From an uncultured Clostridia bacterium (GTDB lineage: Bacteria; Bacillota; Clostridia; Christensenellales; CAG-917), in the NCBI GenBank assembly GCA_949286725.1, contig CASECZ010000002.1, positions 484,632 to 543,043 on the forward strand: 58,412 nt of DNA, read 5' to 3'. Positions 1-7,410 of the stretch are shown here, in pieces. Within the stretch, counting starts at the first letter, position 1. Each line of letters starts with the position of its first letter. A program made the position numbers and the translations under genes. The notes beneath the pieces were generated by a model. That model was given only the letters and a program-made list of their open reading frames with translations. It ran no database searches and was not told the DNA's origin.

Positions 1-2
1 AG

Positions 3-872
3 TGCGCGTCGTCAGTGCTGGACGTCCTGCGTATGCGTGTGCGCGACAAAGGCGTCGCGGTCTTGACGGAGTGCACCGTGACCGCGGCGGAAGGGATGGA
101 AAACGGTTTTTGCCTCACGACGCAGAAGGACGGAATGGCGGGCGCAAAACTCTTTGCGCGAAACGTGGTGCTGGCAACGGGGTCGGACGCCACGTTCGGC
201 AGGGACAGCCTGTCGCTGTACGCGCAGTTCGGACACCGCGTACGCGCGTTTTCGCCCTCTTTGGTGCCCCTGCTTACGGACAGGGAGAGCGTAAAGGGTT
301 TGAACGGAGTGCGCGTCAAATGCGCCGTTACGTTCGCAGGAAGGCGCGAGACGGGCGAAATACTTTTCAAGGATTTCGGGCTGAGCGGCATTGCGGCATT
401 CGACCTGTCGTCGCAGGCTGCGCGCGGGCGCGCGCACGCGGGCGAAACAATAATAATCGACTTTATGCCCGACTTCACGACGGAGCAGGCGGAAACTCTG
501 TTTGCCTCCTCGCCTGCGGGCAACACCGAAGACGTGTTGCGAGGTGTGTTCCATTCCAAACTGTGCGAAAGGATTGCCGCCCGTGCGGGGCTTGCTCCTT
601 CCGAGGCACCCGACCCGCACGCACTTGCGCTTGCGGCAAAGAACTATCGACTCCTTTTCAAGGGCACTGCGGACAAGTCGTATGCCCAGGTTATGTCGGG
701 CGGGCTGTCGCTCGGAGAGTTCGACGACGACCTGCAATCGGTTTTTCGGAAGGGCGCGTTCGCCGTCGGCGAGGCGTTGGACGTGGACGGGCAGTGCGGC
801 GGATACAATCTGCAATGGGCGTGGACGAGTGCGGCAGTTGTCGCGGCAAAACTGTCCGAAACCGAACTTTAA
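3..872 (+). CDS. HI0933-family FAD-dependent oxidoreductase (5' truncated by window edge)
   Basis: The reading frame is open from the first bases of the window, so the N-terminal FAD-binding Rossmann part lies outside. What remains begins with the family's ASSVLDVLR-type segment and ends with the diagnostic C-terminal motif ALDVDGQCGGYNLQWAW, which closes the FAD site in HI0933/YhiN-like flavoproteins. These proteins are often annotated as NAD(P)/FAD-dependent oxidoreductase or aminoacetone oxidase-like, and their cellular substrate is not well established. The protein is cytosolic with no membrane segment. A hairpin with a short T tract follows it. A GTG at position 15 could be read as a start, but homology running to the window edge argues that the gene starts upstream. 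Confidence 0.85.
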   Translation, partial: CASSVLDVLRMRVRDKGVAVLTECTVTAAEGMENGFCLTTQKDGMAGAKLFARNVVLATGSDATFGRDSLSLYAQFGHRVRAFSPSLVPLLTDRESVKGLNGVRVKCAVTFAGRRETGEILFKDFGLSGIAAFDLSSQAARGRAHAGETIIIDFMPDFTTEQAETLFASSPAGNTEDVLRGVFHSKLCERIAARAGLAPSEAPDPHALALAAKNYRLLFKGTADKSYAQVMSGGLSLGEFDDDLQSVFRKGAFAVGEALDVDGQCGGYNLQWAWTSAAVVAAKLSETEL

Positions 873-902
873 CAGATATTTTGATGTTATAAAACCTGTT
901 TT

Positions 903-931
903 GTGCGCGGAATTCTTTTCGCGCGCTTTTT
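903..931 (+). terminator. Probable intrinsic terminator after the flavoprotein gene
   Basis: A 7-bp stem (GTGCGCG at 903-909 with CGCGCGC at 920-926, one G-T pair) with a 10-nt loop is followed by five T residues. It lies about 30 nt after the stop codon of the flavoprotein gene. A second GC-rich hairpin (GCGGCGC 945-951 with GCGCCGC 958-964) follows without a T tract. Confidence 0.55.
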
Positions 932-1034
932 ATGGGACGGATTTGCGGCGCGGACGTGCGCCGCGCGAACGGAAAATTTTCTCTGTCAAAGTAAAAAAAA
1001 TAGGTAAAGAGGTTAACTTTTTTATTCAGTTAGG

Positions 1035-1063
1035 TTGAAATAATATTGTTTCAATGTTATACT
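1035..1063 (+). promoter_or_regulatory. marR promoter with embedded palindromic operator
   Basis: TTGAAA (1035-1040) and TATACT (1058-1063) are separated by exactly 17 bp. The 20-bp stretch 1035-1054 is a near-perfect palindrome (arms TTGAAA and TTTCAA, 18 of 20 positions symmetric) that covers the -35 element and half the spacer. This is the arrangement expected of an autoregulatory MarR operator. The predicted transcript start falls at or next to the ATG at 1070, so the mRNA may be leaderless. Confidence 0.75.
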
Positions 1064-1069
1064 ATTTCC

Positions 1070-1504
1070 ATGGACGTTAAAAATGCTGCCTATTTCTTTT
1101 CGGCGTATCGCAAACTGCTGCGCTCCTACACCGATTTCCAGCTCAACGCGCTGGAAGGTTACGACCTGTCTCCGAACGAAATCGTGGTTCTCAGCAGTAT
1201 CGAAACCACTCCTACCGCAAGCGAAATCGCGTTGCTCGCGGACGTCAGCAAGGCGCTCGTTTCGCGCAGCGTGAAACTGCTCAAAGACAAACAGTATATC
1301 ACGGCGACCGTTTCGGAGGAGGACAAGCGCGAGCAGGAGCTCGCTCTCACCGACGAAGGCAAGAAGATTGCCGAACTCATCGACGAGGCAAACAGGCGCT
1401 ATTTCGCCACGGCTTTCGCCAACTTCGAAACCAACGAGAAACAGGTGCTCAAACTGTTGCTTGACATGATGATGAGAAATCTCAATATCGGAGGACTGGC
1501 ATGA
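1070..1504 (+). CDS. MarR-family winged-helix transcriptional regulator
   Basis: The 144-residue protein has the MarR layout. An N-terminal dimerisation helix is followed by the winged helix (LSPNEIVVLSSIE, then TASEIALLADVSKALVSRSVKLLKDKQYI as the HTH), the wing EEDKREQELALTDEGKKI, and a C-terminal dimerisation helix. It should be a cytosolic dimeric repressor. The start at 1070 was chosen because an upstream in-frame TTG (1046) lies inside the promoter. There is no Shine-Dalgarno sequence ahead of 1070, which fits a leaderless message. The stop overlaps the next ATG (ATGA at 1501-1504), so it is translationally coupled to the M28 peptidase. The palindrome in its own promoter suggests autoregulation. 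The ligand is unknown. Confidence 0.9.
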   Translation: MDVKNAAYFFSAYRKLLRSYTDFQLNALEGYDLSPNEIVVLSSIETTPTASEIALLADVSKALVSRSVKLLKDKQYITATVSEEDKREQELALTDEGKKIAELIDEANRRYFATAFANFETNEKQVLKLLLDMMMRNLNIGGLA

Positions 1505-2721
1505 GTTGGACCGAGATTAAGAAATCTGCCGAGGACGGCGCGGAATTCGTGCTTGCCGAGGCGGCAAACATAACCGAAAATTATCCCAAGCGCGCCGCCG
1601 GGTCGGAAGGTGAAAAACAGGTCCGCGAACATCTCGCGTCGCTGTTGTCCCAATGCGCCGACGACGTCAGAGCGGAGAGTTTCTCCTTTGCACCCGACGC
1701 CGCCACAGGCTGGATTTATCTGACCGTCGTATGCGCGCTGTTGGCGTTCGTGGCGTACTTCTTCGTCGCGTTCGTCTCCGTCGTGCTTATCATTCTCGCT
1801 CTGGTGCCCTTCGTCCTGCAAGGCGTTCTCTGCCTCAGGTCTTTGGACGGAATGTACAAGACGTCCGTGTCCGAAAATCTCGTTGCCACCGCAAAGTGCA
1901 AGGGCGAAGTCAAACGCCGCATATACCTTTGCGCGCACGTCGACGCGGCGCCCGAGTTCCGTCTGCACGCAAAACTCGGCGGGAAGTTCTTTGCCGCGGC
2001 GATGGCAGGGTCTGTCGTCGGCGTGCTTTACATGCTCGCCGCAAACATTGCCCGCTGGGTATGGCTCGGAAGTATGGGAGCGGCTCTCGCCGCCGACGCA
2101 TATCTCATCGTCGGGCTCGTCGGGCTGATATTCATTCCTTTCTGGGTGTCCTGTTTCTTCTTCGTGGACAAACGCAAGACCGTCGACGGTGCAAACGACG
2201 ATTTGTCGGGATGTCTCACCGCGGTCGCCGTGCTCAAAGCCATGCGCGAAAGCGGCACGGTGTGCGAGAACACGGAAGTCGGCGTGTTGCTGACGAGTGC
2301 GGAAGAATGCGGACTGCGCGGCGCGTATGCCTGGTGTGACGCACATGCGGCGGACGACAAGGACGTGCCCGCTCTCTATCTCGTGCTCGATACACTCCGC
2401 GAAAGCGACAAACTCGCGGTAACTTCGCGCGAGTTGAACGGTTTGCAGAAGACAGACGCCGAAGAAGCGGCTGCGTTTGCGGAAGCGGCGCAGGCGGTCG
2501 GCGTGAATTGCAAGAAATCCGCCTGTATGTTCGGCGCGACGGACGCGGCGGCATTCGCGAGAAGGGGAGCCCGTGCTTTCAGCGTGACCGCGCTCGGCGG
2601 ACTGCCCGAATATTATCACACCGACAAGGATACCGCCGACAATATGAACGCGCCCCTGATTGCGGATTGCATAAAGGCGGTTGCCGAGTTCATACGCAGG
2701 GCGGACAACGCGGAGGACTGA
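1501..2721 (+). CDS. M28-family zinc aminopeptidase with membrane segments
   Basis: This 406-aa protein carries the M28 peptidase metal-ligand set: CAHVDA (His146, Asp148), ANDDLSG (Asp233), SAEECGLRG (catalytic/metal Glu268-Glu269), Asp298 in YLVLDTL, and YYHTDKDT (His374). Two hydrophobic stretches at about residues 71-110 and further ones at about 163-183 and 195-222 are inserted around the first part of the catalytic domain. It is therefore a membrane-associated peptidase rather than a soluble one. M28 enzymes remove N-terminal residues from peptides; the substrate here is unknown. It is translationally coupled to the MarR gene and probably under its control. A strong convergent terminator follows. 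Confidence 0.85.
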   Translation: MSWTEIKKSAEDGAEFVLAEAANITENYPKRAAGSEGEKQVREHLASLLSQCADDVRAESFSFAPDAATGWIYLTVVCALLAFVAYFFVAFVSVVLIILALVPFVLQGVLCLRSLDGMYKTSVSENLVATAKCKGEVKRRIYLCAHVDAAPEFRLHAKLGGKFFAAAMAGSVVGVLYMLAANIARWVWLGSMGAALAADAYLIVGLVGLIFIPFWVSCFFFVDKRKTVDGANDDLSGCLTAVAVLKAMRESGTVCENTEVGVLLTSAEECGLRGAYAWCDAHAADDKDVPALYLVLDTLRESDKLAVTSRELNGLQKTDAEEAAAFAEAAQAVGVNCKKSACMFGATDAAAFARRGARAFSVTALGGLPEYYHTDKDTADNMNAPLIADCIKAVAEFIRRADNAED

Positions 2722-2746
2722 ACCGCGGCTGTAAAACGGAGAAAAC

Positions 2747-2776
2747 AAAAAAGCGAACGCATGCGTTCGCTTTTTC
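2747..2776. terminator. Bidirectional intrinsic terminator between convergent genes
   Basis: A perfect 22-bp palindrome (2751-2772, arms AAGCGAACGCA and TGCGTTCGCTT) is flanked by an A run on the left and a T run on the right. It can terminate the M28 gene on the plus strand and the dnaD-dnaI pair on the minus strand. Confidence 0.9.
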
Positions 2777-2870
2777 TTTTGTTTTCGTCGTGTTCGGATT
2801 GACCTTGCGGCGGCATTCGCTTGTGCGGCGTTGTTCCCGTCGTGTGCGCGGCGCGTTGGGGCGGAGCAGA

Positions 2871-3788
2871 TTATTTCAGCCGCAGGTCGTCGCCCGTGAA
2901 GGGCAAAAACAGCGAGCCGCGTTTGTCGCACATACGCGAATATATGCGTTCGTTGTACTGGCGCATGATGTCGTCGGGGGAAAGGTTGGTGGTGATGACC
3001 GTCGACAGTTTGCGCGAAGAGCGCTCTTCTAACACGAGCAGGAGATATTCGCAGGTGACGTTGCGGTATCTCGGCTCCGTGCCGAGGTCGTCTATCACCA
3101 GCATATCCGCGTCCATAACGTCGCGAAGTATGCCGTCTCTTTCCGAATAAGGGGAGGTGTGGCACTTTACCATCAGGCTGTTGAAGTTCATTGCCGAGAG
3201 TATCAGCGCGCTGTATCCGCGGCGTATCATATTGCGTGCCATTGCGGTGGCAAGCACGGTTTTGCCCGTGCCCGTTTTGCCCGACATCACAATTATACGA
3301 CGATTGACGGCGGGATATTTTTCGGTGTAGGCGCGCATTTTGGAGTATATTTTGTTGAGGTTCTCTGCCTGTGCGCCGTCGGCTATCACCGCGACGGAAA
3401 AGTCGTCGAAGCAGAACCCTTCGGGAGCGATATCGCAGGCGATGCCGAGTTGTTTCACGAATTCTGCGCGCACGCATTCGCAGGGTTGTCCGTTCACCGT
3501 GCCCGTGTCGTTGCATACGGGGCACACCGCGGCGGGTTGAAAGTCGCTCTCGGAAAACCCGTGCGCCGCAAGTGCGGCGAGATATTCCTCGTGCAAGGCA
3601 CGCGTGCGCTCGGAGGGCTTGCCGTGACGGAACATGTCGGAGTAGTACGCCTCGACGTACGCCTGTTGCGCGGCGGAGATTTCGGGCACGGCAAACGCGG
3701 CGTCCTTTCTGGACTCCGCCTCCTGCGCGGCACGCGCCTTTTCCGCCCGCTTTGCCGCGAGCACCTGTTCCATCACGCGTTCTTTCAT
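2871..3788 (-). CDS. DnaI/DnaC-like replicative helicase loader ATPase
   Basis: The 305-aa AAA+ protein has an N-terminal helical region, a zinc-binding cluster (Cys89, Cys92, Cys103, Cys105 in CPVCNDTG...CEC), Walker A GKTGTGKT (170-177), Walker B MLVIDDLG (229-236) and sensor I TTN at about 264-266. This is the layout of the Bacillus DnaI / E. coli DnaC loaders that open the hexameric DnaB-type helicase onto DNA. The start overlaps the stop of the upstream DnaD-domain gene (ATGA), so the two are coupled and probably act together in primosome assembly. The zinc module followed by AAA+ favours DnaI over a transposon-borne IstB protein. Confidence 0.9.
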   Translation of the reverse strand: MKERVMEQVLAAKRAEKARAAQEAESRKDAAFAVPEISAAQQAYVEAYYSDMFRHGKPSERTRALHEEYLAALAAHGFSESDFQPAAVCPVCNDTGTVNGQPCECVRAEFVKQLGIACDIAPEGFCFDDFSVAVIADGAQAENLNKIYSKMRAYTEKYPAVNRRIIVMSGKTGTGKTVLATAMARNMIRRGYSALILSAMNFNSLMVKCHTSPYSERDGILRDVMDADMLVIDDLGTEPRYRNVTCEYLLLVLEERSSRKLSTVITTNLSPDDIMRQYNERIYSRMCDKRGSLFLPFTGDDLRLK

Positions 3789-5224
3789 AGGTCGGTATCT
3801 TTTATGCTGTCAATGCTCGTAAATACGGCTTGCAGCTGGTCGTCGGTGTAAGTGCGTTCCGCAAAATTCTTACTTTCGGGCGAGGATACCGCCGCTCCCT
3901 GTTTGCGGGCGGCTTCGACGGTTTTCACGCCTTTGGATTTCCACTCCGAAAGCAGGCGGTTGACGGCCGACGTGGGATAGGGCTTGCCTGCGCACATTTC
4001 CGCGGCGAGCAGAATAACGTCGTCGTCAAATCCCCAGCTTGCCGTCCACGTACGGTAGAAGTCGCGGTCGGACGCCGTTACGTTCCTGGACCTGCCGCAG
4101 GCTTCGATGACCGCTTTTATGCGTTCGTCCTGTCCGACTTGCACCGAAATAAAATCGTCGATTGCCTCGACGGTGAGCAACCCTTGCGCGAAAAACTTGT
4201 TTACCACGCTGTTCATACCGTCTAAACTGCGTATTCCGCTCAAAAAGCAGTAATGTGCTATGGTCACCAGCGCGTCGTCGGAGAAGCCTTTGTTCGTCCA
4301 GGGAATGGTGTAGACCTCCACGATGTGGTCGAGCGACTCGTAGAACACGCCGATGTTGCGGTTGATTTTCACCGCCAGTTCCTGCATGCGTTCGCGGTAG
4401 CGGTCGCAGTCCGCCATCTCCTCGGCGGTGAACACGGACATGCGGTAGAACTCGTCCAGTTTGCGGTCGAGTTTTTTGAATGATTTGCCGCCTTTCAACG
4501 ACTTCGCCGCGGCGAGTACGGCGGGCATTTCAAACCCCCAGCTCCTCGTCCATTTGAGCAGCATTTGTTTTTCTTCGAGTTCGGCACCCGTCTTTCTTCC
4601 GAGGGCGGAGAGTACCGCTCGCATATCGTCGGTCTGCGCTTCGTATTCGTCGAGTTTGTTTTCTACGTCGGCGACCGTCTTTACGCCGTCGGCAACCCAG
4701 TTGCGCGCCACGGTGAGTATGTACGGATAGCGTACGGAGTCGCCTTTGAGGTTGATGCAGTACTGCACGATCATCAGCATCGCGTCGCGGTCGAGTTTGT
4801 TGGAGTCGAGGAAATTGTAATACTCGTTGAACTCGTTGGGCGTTATCATCCGCTCGGGGAAGAGCGATTGAAGTTCGCGGTTGAAGTCGTGCCACTTCTC
4901 GGACTTGTATTTCTTGGGAGGTTGCGCCGAGCCTTTCAGGGAAAGATAACTGACTTCGAGCGGCGAGGTGCTTATCAGTCTGCAAAGACCCGCATCCTCG
5001 AACCCTCGGTATATTTCGATTATCTCGGCTTCGGTGAGCCCGAGCGCGTTGCACATTGCCTCGGTCGTGTTGCCATTCTGCGGCAGGGTGCACATATACA
5101 GCCCGTAGACGTAGACTTTGAGTTGCTTTTCGTCGCAATAGGGGAGGTGTTCGTTGATGAACAGGTTGTCAACGAGAGTGAAACTCTCGATAAGAAAATC
5201 GCTGGAAAACTTCGCAAACCCCAT
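3785..5224 (-). CDS. DnaD-domain replication initiation protein
   Basis: The protein has 479 residues. The N-terminal part resembles a DnaD winged-helix domain (VYGLYMCTLPQNGNTTEAMCNALGL). DnaB_2/DnaD C-terminal domains follow: one contains the family signature YPYILTVARNW (about residues 170-180), and a second and probably third related copy lie at about 260-365 and 380-450. Several DnaD-like domains in one chain are typical of Clostridia. It should remodel origin DNA and recruit the helicase-loader complex. The start at 5224 has an excellent ribosome site (GGAGGG, 7 nt upstream); an extension to 5314 has none. It is coupled to the downstream loader gene by an ATGA overlap. Confidence 0.88.
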   Translation of the reverse strand: MGFAKFSSDFLIESFTLVDNLFINEHLPYCDEKQLKVYVYGLYMCTLPQNGNTTEAMCNALGLTEAEIIEIYRGFEDAGLCRLISTSPLEVSYLSLKGSAQPPKKYKSEKWHDFNRELQSLFPERMITPNEFNEYYNFLDSNKLDRDAMLMIVQYCINLKGDSVRYPYILTVARNWVADGVKTVADVENKLDEYEAQTDDMRAVLSALGRKTGAELEEKQMLLKWTRSWGFEMPAVLAAAKSLKGGKSFKKLDRKLDEFYRMSVFTAEEMADCDRYRERMQELAVKINRNIGVFYESLDHIVEVYTIPWTNKGFSDDALVTIAHYCFLSGIRSLDGMNSVVNKFFAQGLLTVEAIDDFISVQVGQDERIKAVIEACGRSRNVTASDRDFYRTWTASWGFDDDVILLAAEMCAGKPYPTSAVNRLLSEWKSKGVKTVEAARKQGAAVSSPESKNFAERTYTDDQLQAVFTSIDSIKDTDL

Positions 5225-5400
5225 ATTGCCCTCCGAAAATATTTCCCGCGGCTCAACGCGGGTGAATATAAGATAACACAAACCGAGCGGGAAATAAAGA
5301 GATAATTCGGGCAAAAAATAAATTTTCTACATATAGTGCCGCCCGCCCTTCGGCGGACGGTCGGAGAGGCGGAACAAGGCGCATCGGGCGGGGTGCGCGG

Positions 5401-5940
5401 TCAGTCGTCCTCTTTTTCCGCGGTGCGCGGTATACGCACGTAGACCTCGTCCTTTTTGCCCGTGTATATGGCGAGCCCGGCTCTTCTCAACGCCTTTTCC
5501 AACAGTATCGTGAGAGGGAAGCCGATGACCCCTACCACCAGCGTTTCGGAGGCGAGTATGAGCCCGAAGTTGAGGAAGTACGCGGCGTCGGAGCCGTCCA
5601 CTATCCAGATGACGGGCACGAGCAACGCGTTGAGAATGAGCGGCGGAAGCACTGCGAGCAGTTTGTGTCTGCGCAACAGGTACGTCAGCACGCCCGCAAG
5701 ACAGGTCGCTATCGTGCCGAAGATGACGTCGTACATCGTGGAGTAGAGAAAGTTCGACAAAAAGCAACCCACGGTTATGCCGATTATGGATTCCGGCATG
5801 AACAGAGGCAGCAGGACAAGGGCTTCGGAAAGCCTGAACTGTACCGCTCCGAAGGAGACGGGTTTCAATGCGGTTGCGAGGGCGAAGTAGATTGCCGCAA
5901 CGAGCGCGGCGCGGGTGAGCACGAAAACGCTTTTTTTCAA
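5401..5940 (-). CDS. queT: QueT-family queuosine-precursor transporter (ECF S component)
   Basis: A 179-aa integral membrane protein with about six hydrophobic segments and the QueT signature SFGAVQFRLSEALVLLPLF near residues 29-47, followed by the conserved GCFLSN and DVIFGTIATCLAGV stretches. QueT proteins are substrate-binding components of energy-coupling-factor transporters that take up preQ1/preQ0 for queuosine in tRNA. The preQ1-I riboswitch immediately upstream supports the assignment independently. The start is TTG at 5940, eight nt after the GAGG ribosome site that forms part of the riboswitch. The shared ECF ATPase and T subunits are not in this window. Confidence 0.93.
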   Translation of the reverse strand: MKKSVFVLTRAALVAAIYFALATALKPVSFGAVQFRLSEALVLLPLFMPESIIGITVGCFLSNFLYSTMYDVIFGTIATCLAGVLTYLLRRHKLLAVLPPLILNALLVPVIWIVDGSDAAYFLNFGLILASETLVVGVIGFPLTILLEKALRRAGLAIYTGKKDEVYVRIPRTAEKEDD

Positions 5941-5946
5941 AATTTA

Positions 5947-5986
5947 CCTCGGTTTTTTTTATTGATGGGTGTTGCCGTAACCATCG
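5947..5986 (-). promoter_or_regulatory. preQ1-I riboswitch controlling queT translation
   Basis: Read on the minus strand, a 5-bp P1 stem (GATGG 5985-5981 with CCATC 5968-5964) encloses a 12-nt loop TTACGGCAACAC. This has the same length and pattern as the Bacillus class preQ1-I loop. An A-rich tail (eight consecutive A at 5960-5953) follows, and CCG (5952-5950) can pair with loop CGG (5977-5975) to make the H-type pseudoknot. The cytosine expected to pair with preQ1 is at 5969. The tail runs directly into the GAGG ribosome site (5950-5947), so ligand binding should shut off translation of queT. Confidence 0.92.
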
Positions 5987-6065
5987 CGATTATGTTATCA
6001 TACAATAAATTCAAAAGCAACGGATTTCAACGGCATTTGCATTTCCGTCGCTCTTCGGAGGCAGT

Positions 6066-6533
6066 ATGGCTAAGTTCGAGAATATGGATTTCATGAGTAC
6101 GGCGTTCACCACGGGCGCGTTCGTGGCGTCTGGCGACAACGTAATGGTGGCAAGCTGGGGCTTTGTCGGCGTCATGTGGGGCAAAAAGGTTTTCGTTGCG
6201 CCCATACGCGACAGCCGTTACACCAAAGAGATGATAGACAAGACGGGCGAGTTCACCGTCAGCGTGCCCGCCGAGGGCGATATGAAAGCCGCCGTTTCCT
6301 TCTGCGGAAGCAAGAGCGGCAGAGATTACGACAAGTGGAAGGAAACGGGGCTCGTGCGCAAGAAGGCGCAGGTCGTGTCCGCACCGCTGGTCGAGGGTTG
6401 CGCGCGCTATTTCGAGTGCAGGGTGATAGGCGTGCTCCCCATGGGCGATATGGACATATCCGCCGTGAAACAGTGGTATCCAACCGCCGACATGCACAAC
6501 TTCTATTTCGGCGAAATCGTGGCGGAGTATTGA
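6066..6533 (+). CDS. Flavin reductase-like (DIM6/NTAB) FMN-binding protein
   Basis: This 155-aa cytosolic protein matches the flavin reductase-like split-barrel fold. It has an N-terminal FTTGAFVASGDNVMVASWGFVGVMWGKKVFVAPIRDSRYT segment where FMN binds in the family, and later GEFTVSVP and KSGRDYDKWKETGL. Members reduce or carry FMN, or act as NAD(P)H:flavin oxidoreductases; the partner is not evident here. GGAGG lies 5 nt before the ATG. The gene is followed without any gap by a 91-aa gene (stop TGA directly followed by a GTG start), indicating one transcript. Confidence 0.85.
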   Translation: MAKFENMDFMSTAFTTGAFVASGDNVMVASWGFVGVMWGKKVFVAPIRDSRYTKEMIDKTGEFTVSVPAEGDMKAAVSFCGSKSGRDYDKWKETGLVRKKAQVVSAPLVEGCARYFECRVIGVLPMGDMDISAVKQWYPTADMHNFYFGEIVAEY

Positions 6534-6809
6534 GTGAAAATCTGGGCGAAAGTCATGCGCGGCGACAAAATTTTGCGCGACGTCGTGTACGAGGGCGAAC
6601 ATAAACTCACGGCGTCGGGGTTTTGCGATGCCGTTCAGAACGTGGCGTATCTGATAGACATATCCACCCCCGTGCTGTTGCCCGCTCACCTCAAACATTT
6701 CGCGTCCTTCAACCGCGTCAAGTTCTCGCCCGCCGACTTCATCGAAGAGGTGGACTTCACCTGCGTGGTGCTGGAAGCCGTGCGCGAGGACAAACCCGTA
6801 AAACGCTGA
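6534..6809 (+). CDS. Small conserved hypothetical protein
   Basis: The 91-aa protein starts at a GTG immediately after the flavin reductase stop codon. It begins MKIWAKVMRGDKILRDVVYEG, is hydrophilic with no signal or membrane segment, and has a motif LPAHLKHFASFNRVKFSPADFIEEVDF. Similar short proteins occur in Clostridia as uncharacterised ORFs. I do not recognise a function. Coupling to the flavin reductase suggests a shared process. The downstream hairpin ends or attenuates the transcript just ahead of spoVT. Confidence 0.7.
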   Translation: MKIWAKVMRGDKILRDVVYEGEHKLTASGFCDAVQNVAYLIDISTPVLLPAHLKHFASFNRVKFSPADFIEEVDFTCVVLEAVREDKPVKR

Positions 6810-6842
6810 CCCGAAGCGACTTCGTCTTACATCGAGAATAAT

Positions 6843-6885
6843 AAACCTCCCGTTGCGAAAACTATTGTCCGACGGGAGGTTTTTT
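6843..6885 (+). terminator. Hairpin plus T tract that also contains the spoVT ribosome site
   Basis: Arms AAACCTCCCGT (6843-6853) and ACGGGAGGTTT (6872-6882) form an 11-bp stem followed by T residues up to 6885. This would be a normal terminator for the preceding pair. However, the 3' arm contains GGGAGG (6874-6879), the Shine-Dalgarno sequence for the spoVT ATG at 6886. The structure therefore also hides the spoVT ribosome site in read-through RNA. Confidence 0.75.
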
Positions 6886-7410
6886 ATGAGTGTTTCGGGC
6901 ATTGTCCGCCGTATGGACGAACTTGGCAGAATAGTCATTCCCAAAGAACTGCGCAAAACTCTGCGCCTCAGAGAGGGCGACGAAATGGAGATTTTTCCCG
7001 ACGGTGACGGACTGTACGTCAGACGTCATTCGGGCTTATGCGGGTTTGAACGCGCGGCGGAAGCGGCGGCAAAGTTTTTGTGGCGTCGTACGGGGTGTGC
7101 CGTTATGGTCGTCGCAGGCGGACAGATTGTCGCGGCGGCGGGCGATACGTTGCGTTCGGCGGCGGGACGTAAGCTCGACAAGGGCTTTGACGCCGTGCTT
7201 TCGTCGAGGGAGAAACTTGTCTTCAAAGACCTGCCATTTTCGCCCGTTGAAGGTATGGTCGGATTGAAGGTCGGGTGTGCAGTCACGGTGCCCGTTACGG
7301 CCCTGGGCGACGTGCGCGGAGTAATCGTGGCGTTGGGCAACGACGCCGAAAAAAAATCCTGCGAGTTCGAACTCGCCGCCGAAATGCTCGGTGCGGTGAT
7401 GGAACAATGA
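6886..7410 (+). CDS. spoVT: Stage V sporulation protein T (AbrB/GAF regulator)
   Basis: The 174-aa protein has an N-terminal AbrB/SpoVT swapped-hairpin DNA-binding domain (GIVRRMDELGRIVIPKELRKTLRLREGDEMEIF, residues 5-38) and a C-terminal GAF-like domain. This matches Bacillus SpoVT (178 aa), a regulator of forespore gene expression and spore properties. The start at 6886 is preferred over an upstream GTG (6853) because the family begins with M-x(2-4)-GIVRR and GGGAGG lies 6 nt upstream. The stop overlaps the next ATG (ATGA at 7407-7410), coupling it to the SpoVB-like flippase. This is a strong marker of a spore-forming host. Confidence 0.93.
   Translation: MSVSGIVRRMDELGRIVIPKELRKTLRLREGDEMEIFPDGDGLYVRRHSGLCGFERAAEAAAKFLWRRTGCAVMVVAGGQIVAAAGDTLRSAAGRKLDKGFDAVLSSREKLVFKDLPFSPVEGMVGLKVGCAVTVPVTALGDVRGVIVALGNDAEKKSCEFELAAEMLGAVMEQ

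Noticed and set aside
1399..3525. 708-aa minus-strand frame
   Set aside because: It runs antisense to the M28 gene and in a wrong frame through the helicase loader; composition is Arg-rich and repetitive with no family resemblance.
2871..3788. IstB transposition helper ATPase
   Set aside because: The zinc cluster and coupling to a DnaD-domain gene favour a helicase loader, and no transposase is nearby.
5335..5365. GC-rich hairpin after queT as a terminator
   Set aside because: The stem contains a mismatch and no T tract follows on the minus strand.
7036..7407. Minus-strand frame opposite spoVT
   Set aside because: Shadow of a recognised gene, without a promoter or ribosome site.
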